Shown here in pieces: positions 26,101 through 39,714 of a stretch of DNA of 64,000 bases; position 1 is the stretch's first letter; every line of letters begins with the position of its first letter. The notes below the pieces were generated by a model. The model did no database searches and was not told the origin of the DNA. It saw only the letters and a program-made list of their open reading frames with translations. The position numbers and the translations under genes are program-made. Location of the stretch: positions 1,470,712 to 1,534,711 of the forward strand of contig VZDJ01007749.1 in the NCBI GenBank assembly GCA_008694505.1. The letters are read 5' to 3'. This stretch comes from Cyanoderma ruficeps. Its lineage: Eukaryota > Chordata > Aves > Passeriformes > Timaliidae.

Positions 26101-29069
26101 CTTTCTTGTCTCAGTGGAGATTTACATAACCATATCTTCCATCAGAATCTGCACTTTCCCATTGCATACTCACTCAAATCAATTTAGATGAAAAATTTAT
26201 TTGACCTATTTTTACTGCCTCAAATCACATCTAAATATGTATCTGAATATGTGTGTATGTAGGCATCCACAAATAAAATATATGAAGATGGTTTCCCTGT
26301 GATAGTATCAACACCTTCTGTGTTGCTTTTGTTTCATCTTTTAAAATACCAGTTTGCACAAACAGCCTTGACCTAATTTATAATGTGCAGCTTGGTGAAG
26401 TAACTACACACTAGAGATGGCACTAAGCTCATTTTAACTACAACATAAACCCAGATCTTGAAAGCTTTGTGGTAACTTCCATTGCACTAAAAGCTATTGA
26501 TTAGAAATGCTTCCCTGGCAGAGAGAGGGGACTGGTGAACTCATTGTGTTCCAGTGATTCACCGTGAGGTCTCAATGGGAGCTGCAGATGATGAGTAGCA
26601 GCACAGCAGGTAAACTATGAAATTCATGGAGAAATTCAGGTCTTAGCCCAGCTGTATAAATTAATGAAAACATTTCTGTCCACCTGAATGGATTCTAAAG
26701 AGGATCCCATTGTATGTCATAAGAACAGTTCCTGCCCAGTTTTTCTATTTCATTTAATTTCTATTTCATTTTCTTTACATGTTTTGAGTATTTCGATTTT
26801 ACACTTCTCATCAGACTATTTGTTACTGAGGACAGGAAAACTATGTAATGTAGAACATTATATAAATTATGTGTTCTTTTTATGTCATTTAATTGTAGTG
26901 TTTGTTAGGACACATCTTTTTCATGTCTCTTAAATCCATACCAATGTAATTTGATGCAGGATGTGAGAGAGCAATAACATCAGTGTTGTTTAAGGGTTGT
27001 GCCAATGTCCTAACCAGAAGGTCATGTATTTTAAGAATTTGGCCCACTACAGAAAACAGTGGGAACTCACTAAAAATGCAGACTGAATAAAAATTTGTAG
27101 TTGTCAATACTGAATATTGAAGCACATTCGAAGTGATAAAAGAAGAACACTTGAGACCCTTATATTCTGAAGTACTTTTTGGAGAAAAAAATAGGGTGTT
27201 GGAGAGAGTTGGTTTGTTCTAATGAAAGTAAAATGAAGTGACTGCTCTCCACGTATTATAAGCATGTTTTGGGAAATGTGCGTTGATTTTAATTTATTTT
27301 TTTATTTTTTAATTCTTTGCTTTTTTAAGAAGCAAATTATTTATGAGCATTAGATGTTCTTCACAATAGACACTTTTGGAATAAGTATGCATTTCATAAA
27401 GCAAGAAGGCACTTGCTGTAAGCTGCAGAAAGTAGAATAAGAAAATGGATCAAACACTTTTTAACCTGCTAGATATAGAGGCTTTACAATTGAAAATAAT
27501 TTAAATTGTGTTGTTAGTGGCTTTTGTACAGTTTTTATAGTTTTGTTTTGGAGCAAGCTCTAATTATAGAATCACAGTTCCTTGAACTATTTCCTTTAAA
27601 CAAAAGAACATACAAAAAACCCAAAATCCTATTTATTGATGCTCTGTTCTCAAATTCCACACCTTCATATGCATTGGTTTTTGTTTTGTTGAATTTTAAA
27701 GAGATTTATCTTGCAGTTCAGTGTGATCTGTTTCTGTCCCTTGGCTTGATGTGACATTCTGGAGTTTTGTGTTAGTGGAGTAAAATCATTTTCCTGTGTT
27801 CAATGTGAAGATATTTTCTGTTTTGGTATGACTAGTTGGACCATACCACATAATTTATTCTTCACTATGTTGGCTGCATTCATTACATCTATACACACTT
27901 TACATTTCAAAAGATATTATTATTACATATTGTGATGTGGTCTACGTATTCAGAATATGCTCCTAAAAATTTACCTTCAAATATGAGTTTCTCTCTTAGT
28001 ATATGGAAAGATTCTTTGTTCTGAAAATGTGATTTAAAAAAAAATGCAAGAAATGTTTGTGACTTGTTTGGGAGGTTTGTTAACTTGATTAAGTACATAA
28101 GTTATATGATACAGAATACTTGCTTTCATCATTATAATTCTGTGAATTGCCCAATGGCATAAGTACTCTGCTGCAAAGAAATTTTAATTATGGTTTAGAT
28201 GTAGGAGTTTTTCCACTTTGGGAACCTCAGAAATATTCCTCCTCTTCATGAATTAAAACTAGGAAGCAGATGATTTTTGTGTTCATTTCAATAATGGGCT
28301 AACAATCAAACAAAATTTCTGTTATTTGCCAGCATTTATGTTACAGAGCAGGATTTTTGTTGTTGAAAGTTTGCTTAATCTCTTTATTATTTTGTTTTAA
28401 ATATATAAGAAATACCATTTTGTATCATGCTTAAGAAGCAACCTGAAAAGAATGCAATCTAAGAAATATATACAGAATGCATTTTAATAGATGTATTTAT
28501 TCATATTACTGAACCAGTAATATTTATGTCTCCCCTATAGCTCTACATTTAGATGTTCTCATTCATTTCCTTCTAAGATCCTGTTTGACTCAGTCCCATG
28601 AAAGGTCATTACAGTGTTCCCTACTGTGCCCTTCATTTGTACTACAGGGCAATACAGAGACAACTTTTTGTGAGGAAGAGTTTTTGTGGGAAGGTATTAG
28701 AATTGCTTCTGATGAAGTTTTATACCAGAAATAGTTCTTCACTAAAGAATCCTTATTTATTTTTCTTGATGCCATCTTTGTTGTCCTAAACAATTTCCAC
28801 CTGTGAAGGAGCTAAAAGTGGAAAAGATGTATTCCCACATTTTCATTGGCAGCATGCTACCATGCTGATGTACTATGATACATGAATTACATTACAGGAT
28901 GACTAAACAAAAAATAACTTCACGTGGCCTATACTGAAGGGAATGTGGGCTTTGGAAAAAATGTGAAGTGATAGATGATGAGCATCAGGACATAGATTTG
29001 AGCAATTTCTTTCAGAAAGGTACAAAGGTAATAAGGAAGACTTCAAGAGCTTCCAAAAATAGCATTATA

Positions 29070-30561
29070 GAAGGTGACTGCTGTAATCCACTTGACCAGG
29101 AAGAACAAGTAGATGAGGCCTAAGGACAGAGGAGGATCTTCACACTCACAGGCCCTGGTCCTCATGGGGAACATCAGCCACCATGATGTCTGCTGGGGGT
29201 CAACACAGCAGGATACAAGCTGTCAGGGAGGCTTCTGGCGTGTATTGATGGTAACTTCCACCTCCAAACAAGAGCAGACCCAATAAGGAGGGGTAGTCTC
29301 CTGGACTGCATACACCGAAAAGGGGGGGCTCATTCAAAATGTGAATATCAGGCAACTTTATCTGCAGTGACCATGGTGGAGTTCAGGACTCTGAAGACAC
29401 AGAGAAGAATGAGAAGAAAGCTCAGTTGCCTTCAGAAGAGCTGACCTTGGCCTCTTCAAAGATTTGCTCAGAAGAGTCCCATGGGACAAGGCCCTGGAGA
29501 AAAAATGTTCCAAGGAAGCAAGTTAATATATTTATGGATCACCTCCACACGTACACACACAGGCACAAAAAAAAAAAAAAAAAAAAANAAAAAAAAAAAG
29601 CCTAAAAAGGGTGGAAGCAAGGACAGGTAGAGCTGGGAGGAATACAGAAGCACTGTCTGAGCATTCAAGAGTGAAGTGAGGAAAGCCAAAGCCAAAATCA
29701 AATTTCAGCTGTCCAGGGATATCAAAGACAACAAGAAGGGTTACTATAAGAACATTACTGACAAAAAGACCAGGGAAAATGTGGACCCATTGGCCACAAG
29801 ACAGGGGACACAGGACACAAAAAAGGAATGAAGTCCTGAATGCCTTTTTTTGTCTCAGCCTTTATTAGCAGAATCAACCTTCAGGAATCCCAGAGCCCTG
29901 AGCAAAAGAGGAAAGGCTAGACCAAGGGAGATGTACCCTTGGTACATGTCAGAGAATACTTATGCAAACTGCCCATACGTAAGTCTGCGGCACCAGATGG
30001 GATACAACCATCTGTGCTGAGGGAATGGTCACCTGTCATTGTCAGACCACTCTAGATAGTCTTTGATTAATCATGGCAGCTGGGAGAAGTTTCCAAAGAT
30101 GGAAGAGTGCAATTGTCATTTCCATCTTCAAGAAGGGCAAGAAGAAGGACCAGGGATCTACAGGCTGATAAGAGTCACTGCATTCTCTGGGAACAAGATG
30201 GAGCAGCTAATCCTGGAAACCATTTCCAGGTGCACTAAGGATGAGAGGTCATCAGGACTAGTCAGCATGGCTTCACCAAGGGTAAGTCATGCTTGACCAC
30301 CTTCATAAACTTCCATGAAAAGTTGACTGATGGTAGTAGATGAGAGCAGAACATTAAGTGTTGTCTACCTGGACTTCAATAAAGACTTCGACACTGTCTG
30401 CCATAAGATTCCCTTAAGGACAACATAGCTTACCCAGGGAGATGGTGGAGTTTCCAACACAGGATATATTCCTGGGCCATCAGCTCTAGGTGACCCAGCA
30501 CATGGAGACTGGGCCACATAACCTCCAGAGGCCTTTTCTACCTTAATTGTGTGATTCTGTG
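29070..30561 (+). mobile_element. CR1 LINE, 5'-truncated and internally deleted
   Basis: Begins inside the endonuclease part of CR1 ORF2 (GAACAAGTAGATGAGGCCT at 29102, then stretches matching the end of that domain), continues through the linker to reverse transcriptase (GACATCAAAGACAACAAGAAG-like block near 29718) and the RT N-terminal motifs up to DFNKDFDTV near 30373. From about 30411 to 30431 it jumps straight to the CR1 3' end (ACCCAGGGAGATGGTGGAG to ATTCTGTG at 30561), so the catalytic YADD region and the ORF2 C-terminus are deleted. Several in-frame stops and frameshifts mark it as dead. An A-run interrupts the linker at 29567-29599. Confidence 0.92.
29567..29599. repeat. A homopolymer with one unresolved base
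   Basis: Thirty-three positions, all A except an N at 29588, lying inside the CR1 copy. The N is an assembly or base-calling ambiguity, so true length is uncertain. The run follows CACACACAGGCAC. Confidence 0.95.
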
Positions 30562-33500
30562 CTGCTTATTAACTCTTAGGAAGAGAAGAACTATCTGTCT
30601 TGGGTTAATTTCTATAAAACCCAAATATGGGACTATCTTGAAATATTTACTACTATCTACTACCACTAGAAATTTTATTTGTGCAGTTCTGAGATTGGAA
30701 CAGTCATAGATGATAACCAGTGTAGCTCACCCTAACACCATGGGTTTGCAAAAGCACATCAGGTACAGTTTCTCCTTCTCAGAGCCATCTTTTTCACCTA
30801 TACTAAACTAATGCCTGAACATTTGTTGCATCGCTTAAGACTGTTATAAAAGTTACAATATATAACCTCATGACAAGAAAATAATAGTTTCACCAATTCA
30901 TACCAAAGTGATTAAAGAAAATCAAGAATATCTCTAAAACACTTCATTGGTTGCAATGTGTGTAAATACTCTGGACACGTGGAAGCTCAATCCAGGCATT
31001 CACCTGGCTACCAAAAAGAAAAAAAAAAAAAATTCTTTTGCAGTTTCTGCAAAATCTGTGGAGAAAAGAAGAAATATATCAGTTCTTATTTTAGCTAAGG
31101 ATGACCAGATTTTAAGTGAAGAAATGTTGTTTTGGGGTTTTTTTTAATTGTAAAACTCCTTGTAATTAGATAATTATCTATAACAACTAATTAATCAGAA
31201 TAACACTCAGCATTAGAATTGAAAAGATTGTAGACTAGTAAGATATCGATTTCGTTCAGTTGCAGTCACAGATAGCTATGATTAAATTTTAATTTGATAT
31301 CAAATTAGGAACTTGGTTACAGTATGTTGACTTCCAGAACAAAGTTCTACTCAGAGGAAACTCCTATTTCAATGAGGAGAAGGTTCATTGTATATCATTT
31401 TAATGTCTTCCAAAGGCAGTTTCAGCCCAGTTCACATTCACAAAATGAATCTCAGTAGTAGCCAAGAAAATTTCATGGTGGCGAGCTAAAGAACTATACA
31501 GCAGAATGATTTTGAATATTGGTACTCTATTTTTAATTATGTACAGTGTGTCTTCTTCATTTTTAGCTGCTAACTCTCAAGAACACTTCATACAAAATCG
31601 TCTTCAGCCGCCTGTGTCAAAGTCATGGCGTCAGGATAGCACATAAACATTCCTCTCTTTTTTTTGCAAAGACAGTGTGTGAATACAAAAATATGACTGG
31701 CTTTGCATGCTGTCTTGTTAATTTTGGTGTTGTACCAGTCTGGGAAGGCACAAATATCCAGCTACAAAGTCAGGGCCTGAGTGACTATCTCAGGCAAAAT
31801 GTGCAGTCATATGTCTCCACTCTTTAGTAAGTTCTATAAAGGGCAAATGCTATATTTGCACGGTTGAGATTGTGTAAGCATAGCTGTCAGTGCAGCATAC
31901 AATAAAAACAAAACAGTAGAAAAGTTTTAGGAAGTATCGTGTAAAAATAATATCGCTCTCATGGACCTGTCCTCCTCTGAGTGTCCTGCTCACGTTATCC
32001 ACTGGATCATCGCCTCCGTAAAGCTGCCATCCAGTTGGAAAATTGCTTCTGCCATTCAATCACTGAACAGCATTTTTACTCTCTGTCAGCTCAGCTAATC
32101 CTATTCTATTAATGGGTCTAAGAGACCAGTTTTGTTGAAGGATGATTGGAGAGGGATTTGATCTCTTTTGATGGTAACTGGACCTGAATTTGCAGCCTCT
32201 TGGATAGCCATAATTGACTATCCAAGAGTCTGCAAATTGACAAAGCACAGTGCAACAAGGAAATGTTGGACACGTTTCTACTCTCACATACATCAAAACA
32301 TACATTACTAATCTCAAAAAAATCTTTATTCCTCATTTCACAACAGTTTATTAAAGAATATGTTGAAATAAGTTGCATTATGAATTCTCAAATTAATTTT
32401 AAAATGAGTATTCTTGAAATAAGAATATCTGTGTCAGCCCACATCACTTTCACAGAACATAATCTGTACTTGACATTACTCTCTGCCAACCAGAAGAGTT
32501 AATTCTGTATGAAAGGTTTTGATAGGAATAGCCTGAAAATATATTTTCATGCCATGTACCCAGCAGGGCAAAACTGAGGAAAATCCAAAGGAATAAAAAT
32601 AATGCTAGGAAGAAAAGAGGAGTTGTAGAGTGAACCACATACAGTCAATTGTAGTTCTAGTCAGTCTATCCATTCTCTGTGGCAAGAAATAAGACCTCTT
32701 ATGATTACAGGGAGAAGGTCCTAATGCGCAAAGCAAGGTAAAACTTGTAAATGCCAGAGATTTTCAGTGGAAATTGAATTTTTCAAATCCAGGGAGATAG
32801 TTCCAGAGGATAAATGGGAAAAGAGAAGCAGTTCTTAAAGAATCTCTGATTACTGAGTAAAATACATAGATTTACATTGTGTTTCATTTCCTTCTTATAC
32901 ATGAAAATTAAAATACTGAGGAGGGAATGTGGTTATTTTATTCAACCTCACATATGCAAATGATTTATTTATTTTTTCATTACCTTTATTACTATTACTA
33001 TATTCAATCATTAAAAAAAAAATCCTCCTTGTTGTGATTACTACAGTCATGGCAGAGATTCAGGACTGCTTGTTCAGTGACTGATGAAAATTTTTTTAAA
33101 GAATTGATGTATTGTAGGCAGGTCATAAGTATAGTAAATGTGAGAGTAGCAAAATCCATTTTGAAGAAAAAAAAATAACAAGGTGGGAAAATATGGCCAA
33201 AGTAAAATTACTTGGGATTGTCATACAATTAAAAAGCAGTCATTTTTACATATATGTGATCTCTTCACTGAGACTGTACAATTTTGTATAGTTAAGAACT
33301 ACTAACAGAGGAGAACAAGTAACTTTCTAAAACTGTCAGTTTCAGGAAGCTGTTGAAAAAATGGAGATGAAAGTATCAAATATGTGCTTATTTGTCAACT
33401 TTTGTGGCTCCAAGGATACAAAATCCCATTCAGACGTGAAGTATCTAAAATATGTAACAATAAAATCATCAAGGATTAATAGCATAAAAATAAAGCAATG

Positions 33501-36332
33501 CTGAATGTCTTCATGTTTGATACACTTGTGATAATAAGTGCTAGAAAAGTGATAAATCTGCACAGGAATGAAACTACACAAAGAAAATGTTGCCTCAGAG
33601 GAGTAGTGATTTAATTATGTCTTGATTTTGATTCTGTTTCTCAGATACTTGGAGAAGGTATTAAAAAAATATAACAGGTGATAGAGGTAAATTGTGGCTG
33701 GACATATTGTCCTTTTGTGAACCATAGGGAAAATAGGTATTTGTCTGAATATATTTTTTTCACCTATTATATTTGAATTCTTCATGGGAAATATTTCTCA
33801 GTGAAATCTTTTTGTAAATGATGCAGAGATTGGTTCTGAGAAAACAATTTATTTGAACACCTTTCTGTTTAACAGGGTGTCAAAATATTTGGTGCTCTTT
33901 ATGCTCAGTTTCTGTTTTCATTTAACTAGAGAAAAATCACAGATTTATAGGAGTTCTGTCCAGAATGTACCACGATGAAAATATTAGCCTGACCTCCTAA
34001 ATGGCAAAAGGCAGAATCTCTTCCAGTGATTCCTACAAGGCAGCCCAAAAGCAATGACTGATATACAGTCTCTATTAGAGAAAAGCTCGGTCTTAAGACT
34101 TCAGGGAAGAATTTTCTAGAATTGCCAATGCTTATTTTATCTTCATCGAATATTTTCATCTTTTTTTCAGTTTTATCTTTTCTGACTCTTGATCACTGTC
34201 TTTGTCTGGTTGAAAGGACTTCTATCCTAAGCTATCAGGAACTTTTGGTAGTCATAGACTGGGTTCAGACACGTCTTTATCTTATCTTGGATATATTCAA
34301 CAGATTAAGCATCTAAGGGCTTCCTCTGTAAGACATGGTTGCTGAGTTTTCTTAGGGTTTTAATGACATGAATGACTGTGGGGAAAAGTTTTTTTCTGAA
34401 ACCTCTCTCATTTTTTACCTCATTTTGAATATATGACCACTGAAACTAAACCTGGTAAGGGTTTTAGTTATGGCACAAAATTAATGCCATTTTCTATTTC
34501 TGTTCATTATTTCTTTGTTTGTGCACTCAAAACTTGCTCTGCATCCCTTACTTGCTGCTTCACAATAAGAGTTCATCTACAGTAGCTTAACTTAAATGAT
34601 CTTGTCATTATTTCATTTTCAAAGCACTTGGGATACTGTCCAGAAAAGATGGCCTCACTTAGAATAAATTCATGGATGTTACTGGGATTTACAGAAGCTG
34701 TGCTGAGTTGGTGCTGATGGCTTTGTCATGTAAAAAGCTGGTGAAAACATCTAACTGTGCCCTAATGATCCTCATTTGGCAGAAAGCCTTGTCCTTATTT
34801 TCAGTCAAGGCAATCCATTAGTTCTCCTGACAGGATCTCCCCTTCCTCCCAAGTCCTGAACAGGGCAATCCAGAAAAGAAAGCATCCTCAAAGAGATGTA
34901 GGTAGAGAAAGAAGCTAAAATGGGGCCAAACTCCTGTTATTCTGAAATTTCTCCTTTCCACCCCCAAAAATATCAATGAAGTCCTTGTCATATTTCTACC
35001 AACTGCACTGGAAAGTTCTCTGAATGTGTCTGTCCAAAACTGTGTGGAGACTAAGAGGGGCTGTATATTGATTTCAGACCTAATGGAGCCGTGTGAAAGT
35101 GTTGGAACTCCTGAGCCCTCTTGCCTAGATTCTGGTAGATTTCTAGATTTTGCGTAAGAATCCCCAACACGATTGGGAAATGCTGTTTCCCTGTTTACTT
35201 AATACTCAAGAAGGCTGCAACAAAATCAGAGTACTGTAATAGAGAGTGTATCTTTATAATCCATTTCTGATGATTCATAATTACAGTCAATAATGGCGAT
35301 CACTGGGTGCTGTGCAGTTTTTGAAAATACATATCTAAAAAGGCAGATAATCTTAATGGAATCTGTCAGATACACAGTACTCGAGAGGATCAATGCTCAT
35401 GACCATGGATATTCAAGATATTACTTCAGTTCATCATTATTGGCTATATGACTGTTCATGTTTTATAACATACTTCTTATTTTCATATACTTCCCAAAAA
35501 TAGTGTTTTAAACCCCATGTCAATAAAAGCAATTTCTCTACCAATTTGAGAAAGAGATGGGACAGGCTAAATTACACTGTCCAAGAAATGTTGGGAGCAA
35601 TTCTACAGATAAAGCTGCCCCCTGAAATGATACTTCTGGGTACAGTTTTGTTCAGTAGATAAATTTAAAGAGAAGTAAAGTTATGCATTATTATTTGAGA
35701 AAAACAAAATACTTTGTCTTAAACTTCTAGCCATCAATTTTGTTGCAAGACACCTTCATAATATAGATTTATTTCATGTTTTTTCACCACTTGCCATACT
35801 GTTGATTCCTTTTTGAAATATGGTAAACTATGTCATCACTATGTTATATCCTTCCTTGCTGGAATGTGATTGTGAACTAAATTGTCATGAGAATAAGAAA
35901 AAGTGCTATAAAGAATGCCTCTGCTAATATGCTATTTTTATAGTGTTTCTGGTTTTGTAATTTCCAAATATTAATTAACGATTTCTTCTGTTTGTCATGA
36001 AAATACAGTTCTTACATATTGTGTGGCTAAGATGTAAATTTTCTAGCAGATGAAAAAAACGTAATAGCAGAAATAACCACTAAACATAGAAGGAGGCAGG
36101 TTTTGGTTTTGGGGTGTTTTTTTAATCAAGTTTTCCATGAAGAATCATCAAATATTAAAACAATTATTTAATTAGTAAAAATGTGATTCCCATTTTCACA
36201 TCACTAAATCGCAGTGATACACTAAAATAATTAGAATTGGTTGTGCTTTTGCTGCAAAAAAAAAAAAAAATGGAGCAGAATCTGCTCTCAGTTCAGTAGG
36301 GACAGCCTGAAACAATTCATCTGGAGATAATA

Positions 36333-36418
36333 AGCCAGATTCACAGCCTGGGTAAGTTGTACAGTTCCTCTGATTTCAACTGTGTCACACCAGATTTAAA
36401 TCAACTCAGTATTTGGCT
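36333..36418. repeat. Old palindromic MITE-like fragment
   Basis: Ends AGCCAGAT (36333-36340) and ATTTGGCT (36411-36418) are reverse complements at 7 of 8 positions. The interior (TGATTTCAACTGTGTCACACCAGATTT) has the texture of the old amniote repeats built from 'dihedral' segments such as ACACCAGATTTA. I cannot assign a family name. Confidence 0.4.
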
Positions 36419-36924
36419 CGATATGCACAGTCAACAGATTACACACATAGCACTGAGAGCAGACTTTGGCTGGAAGAATTAGGCTGCAAACACTAAAAGT
36501 AGCAGGGCGATTAATTTTTTTGGTGGTAGGCATTGGGGAAGATCTTGCAAATAAGCGTTTTCAGTGGGTAAGAACTCTGTAGTTCTTCAAGTGAGGAGCT
36601 TGGTGCAATGTGAAAAATAGAAATATCCTCATTTCTCTTTGAAGTCAGAATGCTGAAGTGAAGGTCACCTCTTTTCAGGGTGAAAAGTCCATGGTATGAT
36701 CAGCTGGTGCAAAAAAGGAAAAGAGCTGCTCTGTGCAGCATTTGCAGTTGGCATTTTGGGTCCTGAAAACGTTGGGTTCCACTGCTGTCAACAGACCTGC
36801 TCAGCAGACAATAAGGTCCCTCAGAGTGGATGAATAGAAATGTGGGTAAATTCTGTGCATGGCTGAATCATCAGCAGCTACAGAAATGTATAGTATGGCT
36901 CTACTCTTCTCCAGGTACAGATAT

Positions 36925-36993
36925 TTTATACCGATGCAAATCTAATGGCATAAATGCAGTTACTCCTGATTTAAATGAGGAAAATTTTGCTCC
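36925..36993. repeat. Second old amniote-repeat-like fragment
   Basis: TTATACCGATGCAAATCTAATGG through GTTACTCCTGATTTAAATGAGG to AAAATTTTGCTCC resembles the same ancient repeat texture as the fragment 500 bases upstream. No clear termini. Confidence 0.33.
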
Positions 36994-37064
36994 TGCCAAA
37001 CTGAACCTTGATAGTATACATGGCTTTCAATGTTCTTTCCTTTTTTTTCTTTATTTTCCTGCTT

Positions 37065-37080
37065 TGTTTTGTTTTGTTTT
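37065..37080. repeat. (GTTTT)3 microsatellite
   Basis: Three GTTTT units after a T-rich tract. Confidence 0.8.
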
Positions 37081-38869
37081 AAGAATGGCAGGAGTAAGCA
37101 AAATGAATAAAAAGCAAGGCTAGAATTTGGGCCTTCTGGCTTCTTAGATTCTGCTTAGAAGAATAGACCATGCCTAGAAAATGGGAACCAGGAAAGCCAG
37201 GTGAAGTGTTAGTGATACAGAAATATATCAGCCATCAAAAACAAACTACCTTAATTAAAGTGTTCAATGCTAATCTAACGCAAAAGCCTTGTAAAGTACC
37301 ATAAAGAAGCAGAACTAATTTTTTTTCTTAGATTGCCGAACTGTTTAAGATGGCTTAACTTACCATGACAAAAACCTGTGGAGGAATGAATTTTCATTGC
37401 TGCTTATTAGCGCATAGGGGGTTGGTGATATACACCGTTTAATTCACAGAGTGGGAATTCAACTCTTTCCATTTTATTTAATTCACAATGTTTTGACAGC
37501 TTAACTTGTTATCACTAAAAGTTTAATCAATCAGACATTTAGGGGAAGCTGCTCAGCTAGTACAAAATCTTTCTGGTAAAAGTCATCAAAAAAGGCATAT
37601 TGATTATTGCTAAGAGGAGGACTCATGATATAAAATAAAATATGCTAAACCCTGTAGCCAGATGAGTTTAGCCATCTGATCCTGCCTGTGATGTCATTTT
37701 CAGAACCTTTTTCTTTGAGACTGACATCGTGGGAAACTGAACTGGCCTGTCAGCAAGTTCATATGCTGGTTTTTAAAAATTGTGTTAAGCTAAACATGGC
37801 AATTAGAAAGAACTCCATAGCAATGTTGGTATTGCAATATACCGACACTGTGATAACCAAAATTAGATGGAAGAGCCTGAAGTTATACAACAATTAAAAT
37901 AGCTAATTTATTTTTCATTGAGTTAGGGTGGGGTTTTTTTACTTAAAGAAAGGAAATTACTGTATGCAGTTAAAGGTAGAAGGCTCTTCCAGAAAAGTTT
38001 TGCTAAGAGCCGCTCCAAATATCATTCCTATTTACATTTTGTATAGAACATAATATCTTTATCTTGTGAAACTGGGTGTTCCTCATCATCTCAGTGAATT
38101 TTTTTCTATTTCTTGATTTAGAGTGTGTGAATGAAACAGGCGCGTAGTAACATCTAACTGTATAACTAAACCTTAAACCCTTATTACTTATCATTCATAG
38201 AAGTTAATGTTTTTAAAGTAAACTTTTCAATTATTTGTTGGAATACTGTCAAGTTTTGATGACCTTTTTCATTGCTTTCTGGCATTAACATATAAAGGCT
38301 TTTCATGATGATAAGTTACACATTCTAGGAGGAAATGGCTGTGCTTAAAAATATCATTAAGCCCAGTTCTGTGTAACTTGTTTTCTTATGTTTTTATTGG
38401 GTTACAATATATCAAAATTAGTTTAGTTTCATGGTCACATGAAAAGGCATTATTCCTATAGGATGACTCTATGAGATATCACCAATAGGGACAGAACTGG
38501 CCTTCAATTTGCACTGGCTTCTGCATGCTCCCTCCCCAGGAAGAGCTGGTGGAATGACATAAACTGCAGCAAGAAATCTCCCAGACAGTCAGACTGCTGT
38601 GTTGTCACCCTTCCCCGTCTCTCTGTTGGTTCCACACCGTCCATCTCCTTAACTTCTCTGATGGTTTTCCTTTGTTATTTTACCTTTCCCATTTTCTCTC
38701 TCCTATCCCCTCCTCAGTCATGATCATAATGGGTAGCACAGAAATACTCCCTCAAAATCACCTCCCCAGTGGAGTAGCAGAAGGCTATAGACACTAACAT
38801 GAATTTTAGGACACTGATTCTGTTTCTCAGCTTTAAATTCTGTTCACTTTATTAACTGAGGCTCAATTC

Positions 38870-39256
38870 TTAGTGCTCTTTTGCTTTGTAAGCTTTGGGA
38901 GAACCTCCTTTCCTGTGCCCCATATTGATGTTGGGCTGGGTATAAACAAAGGTAAATATCGTTGCTTGTTGATAGTGGCCTTCCTTAGGCAACATGCCCT
39001 TTGATCTAACTGGGGGGCAGAACCCATCCTTGGCACTGCTGTGGCCTTTGCTGGTTGTACCAGGCAGAGAATTGATTGTTTTTTTACAATGTGCAAGATT
39101 CTGATGCTGACTAATTTTGTAGGACATGATCCAACAATTCTGAGTTATTCCATCGAGTTTAAGTTCCACTTGTTCCCTGTTGGATTTGGAGATTTGACCA
39201 GGGTGCCTCTCTAATGACTGCAGGATCAGCCATGCTGCCTGTGGTAACACATTCAC
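38870..39256 (-). other. Minus-strand 128-codon open frame near the first microexon
   Basis: An ATG-started frame with balanced amino-acid composition, unlike the AT-biased frames around it; a second minus-strand frame (38863-39096) overlaps it. Just past its stop, on the same strand, is AATAAA at about 38851-38856, a potential poly(A) signal. I recognise no domain. It could be an exon of an antisense transcript, an old retrocopy, or chance in a GC-richer patch. It ends about 460 bases before the 18-nt NRXN1 microexon. Confidence 0.2.
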
Positions 39257-39655
39257 AGCATATTCAAGAATTTAAGTTATCTGAAGTTTAAAATCATCTG
39301 CTTTATCATCTAGGAAAATTCAGAATTGGAAAGTAGAACCAAATGAATTTGGAATCCCTATCACAAACGACTGGTGGTTTTAAAATATATAGTTATAAAA
39401 GTCTTACAAGAAGATTAATAACTGATCAATAACTAACAATAATAATAGTTGCATGTACAAGCAGCTGCACTAAATCCTGTACAATATTTGCACTTTGGCA
39501 AGAGTATTTTGTTTCATATCACATACATTTTTGTTAAGTAGAGGAAACATTGCTTCCCTGGTGCTTTTGTTTCTCCCTCTGGAATATAGCAATGGAGCAC
39601 TTGCATGTTGTGTTTGATGCCTTGCATGATAAAGACATGCAATGGCAAGTTCCAG

Positions 39656-39714
39656 TCTGCATGCTGCTTAATGAATGTTTTCCTTTTCTCTCCTTCCCTG
39701 TTATGTGCTTACAG
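39656..39714 (+). promoter_or_regulatory. NRXN1: 3' splice-site region of the 18-nt microexon
   Basis: After the last upstream AG (39654-39655) no AG occurs until the acceptor at 39713-39714. A branch-point-like CTTAAT lies near 39666-39671, about 45 nt before the exon. It is followed by a CU-rich tract (about 39678-39700), then ATGTGCTTACAG. The UGC at 39706-39708, close to the acceptor, resembles the intronic UGC motif known to recruit SRRM4/nSR100 to neural microexons, and the CU-rich tract resembles PTBP sites. Motif presence is seen; use by these factors is inferred. Confidence 0.55.

Larger units (their letters stand above)
1..39714 (+). other. NRXN1: Intron upstream of NRXN1 SS1 microexon 1 (5' end outside window)
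   Basis: Inferred to be intron because it ends in a clean acceptor at 39713-39714 ahead of a recognisable alpha-neurexin microexon, and because no frame in it encodes the LNS1/EGF exon expected upstream. It is AT-rich, with short open frames scattered on both strands. It holds two tandem CR1 tails, an ERVL-type LTR, a SINE, one internally deleted CR1 and a few perfect inverted repeats, listed separately. Outside those I see only ordinary intronic sequence with short homopolymer runs. Introns of tens to hundreds of kilobases are normal for NRXN1. The true 5' end is not visible. Confidence 0.85.

Noticed and set aside
27540..27575. TTATAGAATCACAG as another CR1 end
   Set aside because: Matches the CR1 terminal octamer only over a few bases, with no adjoining CR1 body.
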